Of a stretch of DNA of 64,000 nt, positions 36,901 to 44,378 are shown in pieces. Location of the stretch: contig NZ_FOAX01000002.1 in assembly GCF_900109775.1 (NCBI RefSeq), positions 1,488,001 to 1,552,000 of the forward strand, written 5' to 3'. The DNA is from Pseudoxanthomonas sp. GM95 (GTDB lineage Bacteria; Pseudomonadota; Gammaproteobacteria; Xanthomonadales; Xanthomonadaceae). The notes beneath the pieces were generated by a model, which saw nothing but the letters and a program-made list of their open reading frames with translations, was not told the origin of the DNA and did not search any database. The number at the start of each line of letters is the position of its first letter. Position 1 is the first letter of the stretch. The position numbers and the translations under genes were made by a program.

Positions 36901-38221
36901 GGCCAGCGCAGGAACCGCCACGATGACGCAAACCGCGGGCGGCTACGCGCTGACCTTCGTGGCAAACGAGCTTTTTAGCGGCACTGCAAGCGTCTCCTAC
37001 ACCCTGTCCAACGCGTTCGCGACTTCGGCCGTCGGTGTGGTGAGCTTTGCCGTGCAAGGGCGCAGCGACCCGTCCAAGGACGCGCAGGTGGTGGGCGTGC
37101 TCAGCGCCCAGGCCGATGCAACGCGGCGCATGGCCACTGGCCAGATCAGCAACTTTCAGCGACGCCTGGAACAGCTGCATAACGGACAGCCTGCAGCGGG
37201 CTTTTCCAACGGAATCACCCTGACCTCGGCGAGCGCGATCGCCGCAACGACCATGGCCGATCGCCGCGGCGAGCGCACGTTTGGTCCGAGCGCAGCTGAT
37301 GATCTCAACGTCACAAGCAGCAACGTCTCGGCCGACCAGAGCGCAATGGCGCCTGCCGGTGGGACCGCAGGCCTGCTGCCAGGCGGCGCTTCGGTATGGA
37401 CCGGCGGCGCAGTCAATTTTGGCAAGGCTGGCTCGACCAGGGGTGACAGCAGCACCGACTTCACGACCTCCGGCCTGAGCATGGGTGCAGACAAGGTGGT
37501 GGCCAACGGTCTGATCATCGGCGCCGGCGTCGGCTATGGCCATGACGACACGGACGTGGGAACAGAGGAGAGCAACTCCAAAGTGGAGAGCTACTCTGCT
37601 GCGGTCTACGCCAGCTACCGCCCCACAGACGCGTTCTTCATTGATTCCTTGATCGGTTACCAGTGGCTGACGATGGACACCGTTCGCACTGTGTCTGACA
37701 CCGACGGGCGTGTGGTGGGCAGCCGGGATGGCAAGCAATGGTTCGGCTCGCTGTCGATGGGCTACATCCTGCGGTCCAAAGACATCCAGGTGACACCGTA
37801 CGGCCGGTTCGAGGCTGCGCAGGCATCGCTGGATGGCTTCACTGAGCGCGGCGACAGTATCTATGCGTTGAATTACCAGGCGCAGACGATAAAGACCAGT
37901 ACCGCCAGTGCCGGTGTATTGGCGCAGTTCTCGGTCAAGCGTGATTACGGCGTGTGGGCGCCCCAGTTGCGCGCCGAGTATGGGCGCGAACTCGAGGGCT
38001 CCAGTGCTGCCTTGATGTCGTATGCCGACCTGGTCGGTGGCAACGTGTACCGGGCCAACCTGCTCCAGCAGTCCCGCGATCACGCGCTGCTCGGCGGTGG
38101 CGTTGGGCTGCAGACCCTGGGAGGTTGGAATTTCATTGCCGAGTATCAAGTGCAGCTGGAGTCCAGCACGGGGAACAACCAATCAGTTCGTTTCGGCGTC
38201 GAAAAGAAGTTCGACCACTAA
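33995..38221 (+). CDS. Large Ig-like/FN3 autotransporter
   Basis: 1408 residues from ATG 33995, which gives a signal peptide (LVGLACLLLMQFSVAIDSAA). The passenger has putative Ig domains (GTAPYTFALTGVLPQGLSLS), two FN3-plus-linker repeats and more Ig and cadherin-like domains up to about residue 1020. A Ser/Ala-rich linker follows. The last 270 or so residues are an autotransporter beta-barrel (GLSMGADKVVANGLIIGAGV, then YASYRPTDAFFIDSLIGYQW). The C-terminus ends FDH rather than in the usual F or W. It is probably a surface adhesin or matrix protein. A strong terminator follows. Confidence 0.92.
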   Translation: MGNMGRGLVGLACLLLMQFSVAIDSAAAASAACTAINSIGPGTRADVRYTFEPNQFVAGDTVSLSFDDDGSQVGTAAPDADKVVTYDTIYRNFWNHYGSDGPAAHYAKNFDSAFLTGGGLVLLLRTGASFSNFTITCGNTAQVSIIVSPASGSLPAASYGTSYSQTFSATGGTAPYTFALTGVLPQGLSLSSNGQLSGAPTRAGQYSFSIKATDSASTPNSSSSSYSLTVGSAVPSAPQGVSATAQDKQATVTFTAPASDGGATVNAYIVTSSPGAITATGSASPILVTGLTNGTAYTFTVTASNAAGASGASSASNAVTPRSEQTISFPNPGARNYGTTSVLSASVTSGLEIQFTSQTAEVCTIYGNNQVFGVKPGTCIITAGQEGNAAYLPATPVTQSFPINALAPGAPTIGSATAGDQSVVVNFTAPSYTGGEAVSSYKVTASPGGLSATGSASPITVTGLTNGTAYTFTVAASNSAGPGASSAPSASVVPRGEQTLSFPNPGSRDFGTTTVLSASVTSGLEILFTSTTPSVCTIYGNNQVFAKAPGTCSVTASQAGNQAYLAAAPVTQSFAIVVPGGAVAVTTSTIPNATAGKDYQAALTATGGVAPYTWSLIDGMPAGIVLSESGVLSGSANTDGTFSIQVRVTDAAGQTDEARVQLIIDKPAISITPSSLPSGKQGEVYNQSLTAAGGTAPYQFAVTFGALPAGLSLSDAGVLNGTPSVSGRFNVQISATDRQGYSATQAFALVLTENAPVLTADTATTGANATVSIPVTANDAGSVSSITIAQSPTHGSAAVDGLEIVYTPAKDYFGSDTLAYTATGPGGTSQAASVNITVTAGALPAVADKTVTLQAGKSITIDAAEGASNGPFTNLAIVDQPSTGTVAVQGTSLTYTAPDTASGNVTFGYTLSNAFGVSAPGRIALQVNPTPVAPSIVQSAVAGRASTIDVTAGASGGPFTAAAVVSLQPASAGTATMTQTAGGYALTFVANELFSGTASVSYTLSNAFATSAVGVVSFAVQGRSDPSKDAQVVGVLSAQADATRRMATGQISNFQRRLEQLHNGQPAAGFSNGITLTSASAIAATTMADRRGERTFGPSAADDLNVTSSNVSADQSAMAPAGGTAGLLPGGASVWTGGAVNFGKAGSTRGDSSTDFTTSGLSMGADKVVANGLIIGAGVGYGHDDTDVGTEESNSKVESYSAAVYASYRPTDAFFIDSLIGYQWLTMDTVRTVSDTDGRVVGSRDGKQWFGSLSMGYILRSKDIQVTPYGRFEAAQASLDGFTERGDSIYALNYQAQTIKTSTASAGVLAQFSVKRDYGVWAPQLRAEYGRELEGSSAALMSYADLVGGNVYRANLLQQSRDHALLGGGVGLQTLGGWNFIAEYQVQLESSTGNNQSVRFGVEKKFDH
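34693..35730 (+). repeat. Tandem duplication inside the autotransporter passenger
   Basis: Two units of about 520 bases (about 34693-35211 and 35212-35730) encode matching FN3 domains (TGLTNGTAYTFTV in both) and matching linkers (EQTISFPNPGARNYGTT against EQTLSFPNPGSRDFGTT; CTIYGNNQVF in both). DNA identity is still high in patches, so the duplication is fairly recent or maintained by recombination. Confidence 0.85.
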
Positions 38222-38238
38222 GCCCAGATCGGATCTGC

Positions 38239-38277
38239 AAACAAGGAGGCGCATCGCACCTCCTTGTTTGTTTCTTT
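38239..38277 (+). terminator. Intrinsic terminator after the autotransporter
   Basis: An 11-bp perfect stem AAACAAGGAGG / CCTCCTTGTTT (38239-38249 with 38259-38269) is followed by a T-rich GTTTCTTT tail, 18 bases after the stop. Confidence 0.92.
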
Positions 38278-38373
38278 GCACGAAAATGATCCTGGCTGCA
38301 GGGAAGAGTGCGAGCGGCAAAGCCTCCTTTTCGCCAGGGCGCGCTACCAACCCAGGCCTGCTACCGTTGGGCC

Positions 38374-38778
38374 ATGACTGAAGAAGGCGCCTTCCTCATC
38401 TGGGATGCGGTCTCGATGGCCTGGACCGAGATCGGGCTGGATCCGGCTGAGTACGACCCGATCGCGCTCAAGCTGGTTGAGCAAGGCGTGACCCTGAAGG
38501 ATCTACGGAGCGTTGCGCGTCGGGACGTCTGCGGCGCCTTTGCGCTGGACTCGGTCCTGATCTTCCCGTGCATGCTCTGGATGATCATGCCGGATTGGGG
38601 CTATGCAGAGCCGTACCTTCGCAGGCGGATGCAGGCGTGGAGGAAGCATCCAGCCTGGGTCCAGTACCTCCATCCCATGCGCTGGATCGGGTATCCGATT
38701 GCGTTCGGATTTTCGGTCGGGGTTCGTTCGCGCCTGGAGCGCGCCTTGGGACGCGCTTGGGCGCTGCAGCAGCCATGA
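38374..38778 (+). CDS. Hypothetical protein
   Basis: 134 residues from ATG 38374 (MTEEGAFLIWDAVSMAWTEI). I do not recognise a family with certainty. The first half is soluble and acidic; the second has one hydrophobic stretch (LDSVLIFPCMLWMIMPDWGY) and a basic C-terminus (SRLERALGRAWALQQP). Its stop overlaps the DUF2809 start in ATGA, so the two are translationally coupled. Confidence 0.7.
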   Translation: MTEEGAFLIWDAVSMAWTEIGLDPAEYDPIALKLVEQGVTLKDLRSVARRDVCGAFALDSVLIFPCMLWMIMPDWGYAEPYLRRRMQAWRKHPAWVQYLHPMRWIGYPIAFGFSVGVRSRLERALGRAWALQQP

Positions 38779-39179
38779 CGGCCTTAACCAAGTGCCGCGA
38801 TCGTTGGCTTTATTTCGCGCTTGTGGCCCTGGTGATCGCACTGGGCCTGGCGTCCAGGCGATATGCAGCCTTGATGCCTAACTGGCTCGGAAAGTATCCC
38901 GGCGATGCCCTCTGGGCGCTGATCGTTTTCCTGATCCTGGGTGCTCTGTTTCGGCGCGGATCCACGACCTGGCTGGCGTTGCTCGCTCTTGGAGTCTCGT
39001 TCGTAGTTGAGTTCGGTCAGCTGTACCAGCCGGCATGGCTCATGGACGTGCGCAGCACGACGCTCGGTCACCTGGTGCTCGGCTCCGGATTCCACCTGCA
39101 GGATCTGGTGGCCTATGCGGCGGGTGTGGCGCTGGGCGCGATTGCCGAAAAGGTCCTGATCGGCGCGCGGAATGGGTGA
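38775..39179 (+). CDS. DUF2809 membrane protein
   Basis: 134 residues. The DUF2809 pattern is clear: GLASRRYAALMPNWLGKYPG, then DALWALIVFLILGALF, FVVEFGQLYQPAWL with the conserved Glu and Trp, and TTLGHLVLGSGFHLQDLVAY. About four membrane spans are predicted. The family is VanZ-like and has no proven function. It is coupled by a 4-base overlap to the preceding hypothetical gene. Confidence 0.85.
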   Translation: MTALTKCRDRWLYFALVALVIALGLASRRYAALMPNWLGKYPGDALWALIVFLILGALFRRGSTTWLALLALGVSFVVEFGQLYQPAWLMDVRSTTLGHLVLGSGFHLQDLVAYAAGVALGAIAEKVLIGARNG

Positions 39180-39666
39180 GGGCTTGACCGGCAGTCAAGG
39201 CGGGCCGGCGACAGCAGCGATCGAGCGACATCGGTTAGCTCCGGCATCAGGCCCAAGCTTGTTAACCCTGAAACGTTTGCGGGCGTTGTCTGGCGCCTTT
39301 GCCGACTCGGGGTTGAGCAGCTGAGCCCCAACCATTGCAACGATCAGGAGCAGCTGCGTACTTCGCTGCTGGCTCGCCGAACCCTTAGATGAGGTTCTAG
39401 GCAGAATGGTCCGCTCAAAGGCGGGGGCGGCTGCTTAGCACAGCTTTGCTGTGCGTGCGGAAGAGGCGGCGCCGCGGTCTTTCCGGTTCAATTCACTCGC
39501 GCCATACCTTGGCCGCGCGCACCCAAGGGCAGTTGCTGAGACGGAGCATGGACGAAACTGCATCGCCGGGCTTGCCAAGCGGGTGTAGGCTTTCTGCTGC
39601 CGCCCAACGCAGGCAGCTTCGAGTCGCGGCGTGCTTTCGAGGCCAACTCCTGAAGCTGGAACACAG
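39180..39666. other. Intergenic stretch without a supported gene
   Basis: No reading frame here has a convincing protein. A short hairpin GCACAGC-TTT-GCTGTGC at 39438-39454 lacks a T-run. The DedA-rhodanese start lies at the right edge; no clear promoter is seen. Confidence 0.5.
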
Positions 39667-40620
39667 ATGCACTACCTCATCGAGCTCATCAACCAGTACG
39701 GCGTGCTGCTGGTGTTCGCCTGGGTCTTGATCGAGCAGGCTGGCTTGCCGATTCCCGCTTTCCCGGTGCTGGTGGTCGCAGGCTCCCTCGCTGCTTCCGG
39801 CGAGCAGTCCCTTGCCATGCTCGGCGCGGCCGCGGTCCTGGCCTGTGTGATCTCGGACATGGCTTGGTACTACGCCGGCGCGCGCTACGGTGCGCGCGTG
39901 CTCAGGGTGATGTGCGGCCTTTCATTGACACCGGATGGCTGTGTCGCCCAGACCGAGTCGGCGTTTGATCGCTGGGGTGCTCGCTCCCTGATCGTGGCCA
40001 AGTTCATTCCTGGCTTTTCGACGGTCGCCACCGCCATGGCCGGTGCGACGAAGATCCCTCGACGCGCTTTTGTCGCCTACGACGCCTTGGGGGCACTGCT
40101 ATGGGTGGCGGCGGGGCTCGCAACCGGTTGGATCTTCTCGGGGGCGGTCGACCTGGTCCTCGACACCCTGGCCAGCCTCGGGCACTGGGGCATGCTGCTG
40201 CTAGCAGGGGTGCTTGCCCTCTACCTTGCCAGAAAGGCGTGGGATCGATTCGCCAGTCGAAACGACCGCGCGGTGGTGCGTCTGTCCGTGCAGGAGCTCA
40301 GCGCCATGATGGAGAGCGGGCAGGGCGTGCTCCTGCTGGATGTTCGCCAGAAAAAGCTTTGGGAGCAGGAGCGCATCCTCGGCGCGTCGGCCTTTGAGAG
40401 CATCGACTGGGACGCACCCTCGATGAGTGCTTATCGCAACTCCCCGGTCGTGGTGTATTGCGACTGCCCGTCCGAGGTCTCTGCCGTCATCGCGTTCCGC
40501 AAGCTGCGCAGCATGGGATTCAACCAGGTCTTTCCTTTGGGAGGCGGGCTCAGTGCGTGGCGCCAGGCAGGCTTTGAGGTCGAGCGTGAGGGCGCGCTGG
40601 ATCCAGCACCGACCGTCTGA
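39667..40620 (+). CDS. DedA-family membrane protein fused to a rhodanese domain
   Basis: 317 residues from ATG 39667. Residues about 1-200 are a DedA/SNARE-associated (VTT) domain: ELINQYGVLLVFAWVLIEQA, DMAWYYAGARYGARVL and FIPGFSTVATAMAGATK with the conserved Arg-like and Gly residues. Residues about 215-310 are a rhodanese domain (VLLLDVRQKKLWEQERILGA) with loop CDCPSEVS at 265-272. DedA proteins affect lipid carrier flipping and proton-motive force. The rhodanese suggests a sulfur-transfer or redox link on the cytosolic side. No operon partner is visible. Confidence 0.92.
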   Translation: MHYLIELINQYGVLLVFAWVLIEQAGLPIPAFPVLVVAGSLAASGEQSLAMLGAAAVLACVISDMAWYYAGARYGARVLRVMCGLSLTPDGCVAQTESAFDRWGARSLIVAKFIPGFSTVATAMAGATKIPRRAFVAYDALGALLWVAAGLATGWIFSGAVDLVLDTLASLGHWGMLLLAGVLALYLARKAWDRFASRNDRAVVRLSVQELSAMMESGQGVLLLDVRQKKLWEQERILGASAFESIDWDAPSMSAYRNSPVVVYCDCPSEVSAVIAFRKLRSMGFNQVFPLGGGLSAWRQAGFEVEREGALDPAPTV

Positions 40621-40857
40621 GCTTGGTTCGAGGGGCACCGTGCGGTTGGATATAGCCGGTGGCGATGCCGATGCGGGCCAGTGCCATCGGCAGGATGGAG
40701 AGCGCGATGCAACGGGAAAGCGCATTGGTCCCAAGCTGGTTGGGATGGCACAGCCATCTGGCTTGGCGCCCTGAGTCGAAGGGCCTGGGTCCATGATCTC
40801 CGCCGGCCGCACCGGCGTCAGATCCATCTTTCCCCTCCCTGGGTCCGGACAAGCCGG

Positions 40858-40883
40858 GACCTGGGCCGACTATAGCCCAGGTC
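40858..40883. repeat. Inverted repeat, possible terminator of the DedA-rhodanese gene
   Basis: GACCTGGGC and GCCCAGGTC form a perfect 9-bp stem with an 8-base loop. The following bases are TTGTGAC, not a proper T-run. It is 238 bases after the DedA-rhodanese stop codon. Confidence 0.45.
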
Positions 40884-40912
40884 TTGTGACACAAGTTCTA
40901 GTGCGTGGGATT

Positions 40913-40970
40913 TGACCTACGTCGAGGGGCGCGCAGCCGCACTCTGCGCGCACGCCCTCGACGCAGGTCA
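40913..40970. repeat. 58-base near-perfect inverted repeat
   Basis: Outer arms TGACCT-A-CGTCGAGGG (from 40913) and CCCTCGACG-C-AGGTCA (to 40970) pair with one mismatch. The inner GCGCGCAG and CTGCGCGC extend the stem towards a short CCGCACT loop. It lies 42 bases beyond the stop of the small minus-strand gene at 41002-41160 and may act as its 3' hairpin. Confidence 0.6.
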
Positions 40971-41001
40971 TTGCTCTGAGAGGCAGAGCAGGGACGCCGG
41001 A

Positions 41002-41160
41002 TCAAAGACGATCAAGCAGCGCCTGGATGCCCTGCGCGACGATTGCGCGTTCCTCATTTGGCGGGCCGCGTGCGGCCTTGCTCAGTAACAAGTCCGCTCG
41101 GGCGGCCAGGTCATGGCCGGACTGTTCGGTGCAAATCAGTTCCAAGGCAGCACATGTCAC
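41002..41160 (-). CDS. Small hypothetical protein (52 residues)
   Basis: A GTG-start frame with a good ribosome-binding site (AGGA five bases before the start). It reads as a helical, well-formed protein: TCAALELICTEQSGHDLAAR, then ADLLLSKAARG, then EERAIVAQGIQALLDRL. Codon choice resembles the host. A large stem-loop follows its stop. Family not recognised. The remaining non-coding DNA around it (40621-41463) shows only the two inverted repeats already listed. Confidence 0.5.
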   Translation of the reverse strand: MTCAALELICTEQSGHDLAARADLLLSKAARGPPNEERAIVAQGIQALLDRL

Positions 41161-41463
41161 GCGTTCCTAGATCAAAAACATGTCCAAGGATGATCCCCTT
41201 ATCGCCCGCAGCCCCCCCGCGGTTGGCGGGATCGCATCGGATGGATAGGCCACAGGCGGCAACGATTCTCATCGCCAAATGCGGCCTTTCAAAACCTCTT
41301 CGATGGCACCAATCCCGCAGGAAACAGGTCGCAATCCGACGGTGGTGGTTGGCAGGGCAGCGCACTGCGCTTCAACGCGATGAGCCGAGGTCCCGTCCTT
41401 CCATGACATGCCGTTCGCCCGTGCCCCGGTAGCCTCCGTCCACCTGTATAGACATGGCGCGCG
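41161..41463. other. Intergenic stretch without a supported gene
   Basis: I see no convincing gene, RNA or repeat here. The segment separates the small minus-strand gene from tspO, so promoters for both are expected in it, but none is clear by eye. Confidence 0.4.
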
Positions 41464-41961
41464 ATGAGCACTGCATCGAGAAATTCCCAGTGGATTGGAC
41501 TGGTCGGCTGGCTCGCCGTGACGTCGGTGGCCGGTGGGCTTGGCGCCATGGCCTCAGTTCAGGCTGCCGCATTCTATGGACAGCTGGCCCAGCCGACGTG
41601 GGCGCCGCCGGCCTCGGTGTTTGGCCCGGTCTGGAGCATCCTCTACCTGATGATGGCGCTCGCAGCCTGGCTGGTCTGGCGGGTAGGCGGCTGGAAAATA
41701 CAGCGCCGGGCTCTATGCGTGTTCCTTGCCCAGCTCGCGCTCAACGCGTTATGGAGCTGGCTGTTCTTCGCCTGGCACCTGGGCGGCTATGCGTTCTTCG
41801 ACATCATCACGCTCTGGCTGCTGATCGTGGCGACCATCGCCCTGTTTTGGCGGGCCAGGCCGCTGGCCGGGATGCTGCTGCTGCCTTACCTGCTCTGGGT
41901 GACCTTCGCCACTGCGCTGAATTACGCGGTCTGGCAGCTCAATCCCGCAACGCTTGGCTAG
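41464..41961 (+). CDS. tspO: TspO/MBR family tryptophan-rich sensory protein
   Basis: 165 residues with five membrane spans. Family motifs: FYGQLAQPTWAPPASVFGPV near residues 37-56, WSILYLMMALAAWLVW, and LALNALWSWLFFAWHLGGYA with conserved Trp and Asn. TspO binds tetrapyrroles such as protoporphyrin IX and modulates oxidative or light responses in bacteria. It stands alone, with no porphyrin or carotenoid gene near. Confidence 0.93.
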   Translation: MSTASRNSQWIGLVGWLAVTSVAGGLGAMASVQAAAFYGQLAQPTWAPPASVFGPVWSILYLMMALAAWLVWRVGGWKIQRRALCVFLAQLALNALWSWLFFAWHLGGYAFFDIITLWLLIVATIALFWRARPLAGMLLLPYLLWVTFATALNYAVWQLNPATLG

Positions 41962-42075
41962 GCGTTCCCAAGCCATGCGCTGGCTGCGGCTAGCGCGGAC
42001 GACCGAGGCGTCGGTCGGATTGATCTAATCCTGGCTTCTGCACCAGGGGGCAGCGATCGTCACTGGTCGTGGCTC

Positions 42076-42264
42076 TCAGGCAACTGAGGCCTGCAGCGCC
42101 GCTGCCAGCGCAGCATCACCGCTGACCAAATCGGTCCATGACAGCTCCAATCCCTTGCGCTTGCCCTTGGGCACGAGTTTCATGCCATTGGCATCAATGG
42201 TGAGCGTGTAGGCAAGCTCGTTGATGGTCACTTCTCGGCGAACCGGCTTATCCAGGGGTGTCAT
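42076..42264 (-). CDS. Small hypothetical protein
   Basis: 62 residues from ATG 42264 (MTPLDKPVRREVTINELAYT). The sequence looks like a small beta-rich domain (LTIDANGMKLVPKGKRKGLE) with an Ala-rich helical tail. Similar short proteins occur widely in Xanthomonadaceae next to unrelated genes. Function unknown. It is divergent from umuD. Confidence 0.65.
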   Translation of the reverse strand: MTPLDKPVRREVTINELAYTLTIDANGMKLVPKGKRKGLELSWTDLVSGDAALAAALQASVA

Positions 42265-42507
42265 GTTGGATCCTCGAGTGCAGTGCCGCCCATGGGCGAG
42301 GGCTAGTGTGGCCCTTGTAGATGATGGGACCGCAAAGCTCGTGAGCACCAGCTTCGTCCCGTCGAAGTGGGCGTTCGGTTGACGGCCATGTGGGTGGTGC
42401 TGGTTCGCGCAAGCCTGATGGGATCGTTGCGCGAGGGATCGGGCAATAAGCCCCTCCAGCTCAACCCGTCTCCAGCGGTGAGACAGGCTCAAGCGAGAGT
42501 TCGCTCC

Positions 42508-42987
42508 ATGCTGCAAAACCTTCTCATCGAAACCCGTGCCCGCTACCTGGGACCGGCCGCTCAGGATCCGGCTCCCTTGTCGCGTCCCATCAGCGCCGTG
42601 CGCATCCAGCTGGGCTTTCCTTCGCCGGCCGAGGATTTCCAGGACGACGAGATAGACCTGAATCGCGTGCTGGTCCGCAATCCGGCGGCAACCTACATGT
42701 ACAAGGCAGAGGGCTGGAGCATGCTGCACGAAGGGATCTGCGACGGCGACATTCTGTTGGTGGACCGGTCAGTGACCGCGCACGACGGCGATATCGTCGT
42801 GGCCAGCTGGGATGGCAACCAGCCTGCCTGCAAGGTGCTCAGGGTGGCCGTGGACCATATCGAGCTGCATAGCCGCAATCCCCATTTCCAGCCGATCGTC
42901 CTGTCGCCCGGTACCGAGGTCGAGGTGTTCGCGGTCGTTGGCGTGGCCCGCCAGATGCGGCGGGGCGGGGGACGCGGCCTGTTCTGA
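42508..42987 (+). CDS. umuD: Translesion polymerase V accessory protein UmuD-like (S24 peptidase)
   Basis: 159 residues from ATG 42508. It carries the S24 peptidase fold: GFPSPAEDF after the cleavage region, nucleophile Ser71 in GWSMLHEGI and the general-base Lys near 109 (ACKVLR). The residue before the cleaved Gly36 is Leu35, where UmuD/LexA have Ala or Cys. Normally RecA-stimulated cleavage converts UmuD to the active form for polymerase V. It overlaps umuC in TGATG. I could not see a clear SOS box upstream. Confidence 0.9.
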   Translation: MLQNLLIETRARYLGPAAQDPAPLSRPISAVRIQLGFPSPAEDFQDDEIDLNRVLVRNPAATYMYKAEGWSMLHEGICDGDILLVDRSVTAHDGDIVVASWDGNQPACKVLRVAVDHIELHSRNPHFQPIVLSPGTEVEVFAVVGVARQMRRGGGRGLF

Positions 42988-44273
42988 TGTTTGCCCTGAT
43001 CGATGGCAACAACTTCTACGCCAGCTGCGAGCGGATCTTCCAGCCCGAGTTGCGTGGCCGGCCGCTGGTGGTACTGAGCAACAACGACGGTTGCGCGATC
43101 GCGCGCTCGGAAGAGGCCAAGGCACTTGGCATCACCATGGGCCACCCGATCCACAAGGTCGAGCCACGCGTGCGGCGACAGCTTGCGATCCGTTCGGCCA
43201 ATTTCGGCCTTTATGGCGACATCAGTTCGCGCATCGGCGCGATCCTGCGTCAGGCGGTGCCGCGGGTGGAGGTGTACTCCATCGACGAATCTTTCCTGGA
43301 CCTCGCCGGAATTGCCCAACGCAAAGCGTTGGCCACTGAACTTCACGAGCGGGTGCAGCGTTGGACGGGAATCCCCAACTGCGTGGGCATCGCCCCGACC
43401 AAGACCCTGGCCAAGCTGGCCAACCATGTCGCCAAGGATGCCGCGCGCAAGCCGGGCAGCTATCCGGCCGATCTTGCGCGAGTCTGCGATTTGGCGGAGC
43501 TGTCGCCCAGGCAGCTCGATGCGGTCCTGCGCGCCACGGAAGTCGGTGATGTATGGGGGATTGGCCGTCGCTGGGCTGCGCGGCTCCAGAGTCGTGGCAT
43601 CGCAACGGCTGCTGATTTGCGGGATGCGCCCAGCGAAGATCTCCTGTCCGAGTTCGGCGTGGTGATGGCCAGGACGCAGCGCGAGCTCCAGGGGCACTCA
43701 TGCCTTGAACTGGCCGAGGTGGAGCCTGACCGCAAGCAGATCCTGGTCAGTCGCTCGTTCGGCGAGTGGATCGGCGATCCTCAGCAGATGAGCGAGGCGT
43801 TGGCGACTTTCGCCATGCGCGCGACCGAGAAACTCCGGGCGCAAGGCCTGACGGCCGGGGTGGTGGGCATCTTCGCCGAGACTGATCCGTTCAGGCTGGG
43901 AATGCCCCAGCACAACCCCAGTCGGACCGCGCAGCTGACCTCGGCCACGTCCGACAGCCGGTTAGTGCTTGGCGCAGTACGCCGTCTGGGAACCTCGCTC
44001 ATGCGCGCCGGATATCGCTACAAGAAGGCGGGCGTGTTCCTGGCTGACCTGGCAAGGCCTGATCAGCTCCAGGACGACTTGTTCGCGCCTGCCCGCGCTG
44101 GCAACGATGTGCTCATGGAGACCTTGGACGCCATCAATCGCAGGTTCGGCAGGAACGTGGCTGGCCTGGGGGCCAGCGGCTGGCAGCGATCTGCATGCTG
44201 GCATTCGCGGCAGGAGTCGCTGTCCGGACGTTTCACCACTCGCATGGCTGACTTGCCTCGCGCGCGGTGTTGA
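42987..44273 (+). CDS. umuC: DNA polymerase V catalytic subunit UmuC
   Basis: 428 residues, a full-length Y-family polymerase. Catalytic motifs are present: LIDGNNFYASCER near the N-terminus with the first Asp, and YSIDESFLDL with the Asp-Glu pair. The little-finger domain and UmuC-specific C-terminus follow (GVFLADLARPDQLQDDLF). It performs error-prone translesion synthesis under SOS. It is translationally coupled to umuD. Confidence 0.95.
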   Translation: MFALIDGNNFYASCERIFQPELRGRPLVVLSNNDGCAIARSEEAKALGITMGHPIHKVEPRVRRQLAIRSANFGLYGDISSRIGAILRQAVPRVEVYSIDESFLDLAGIAQRKALATELHERVQRWTGIPNCVGIAPTKTLAKLANHVAKDAARKPGSYPADLARVCDLAELSPRQLDAVLRATEVGDVWGIGRRWAARLQSRGIATAADLRDAPSEDLLSEFGVVMARTQRELQGHSCLELAEVEPDRKQILVSRSFGEWIGDPQQMSEALATFAMRATEKLRAQGLTAGVVGIFAETDPFRLGMPQHNPSRTAQLTSATSDSRLVLGAVRRLGTSLMRAGYRYKKAGVFLADLARPDQLQDDLFAPARAGNDVLMETLDAINRRFGRNVAGLGASGWQRSACWHSRQESLSGRFTTRMADLPRARC

Positions 44274-44378
44274 TGAGCTGCGCGTGCACATTTCACGACG
44301 GGCTGCGGTGACCGATCACGTTGACTTCGCCCGGCGTCTCGCAAGATCGGTCTTCCCCACAAATCAAGAGAAAAACCG

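Noticed and set aside
36809..38182. 457-codon minus-strand open frame
   Set aside because: Antisense to the autotransporter barrel, which shows beta-barrel periodicity on the plus strand.
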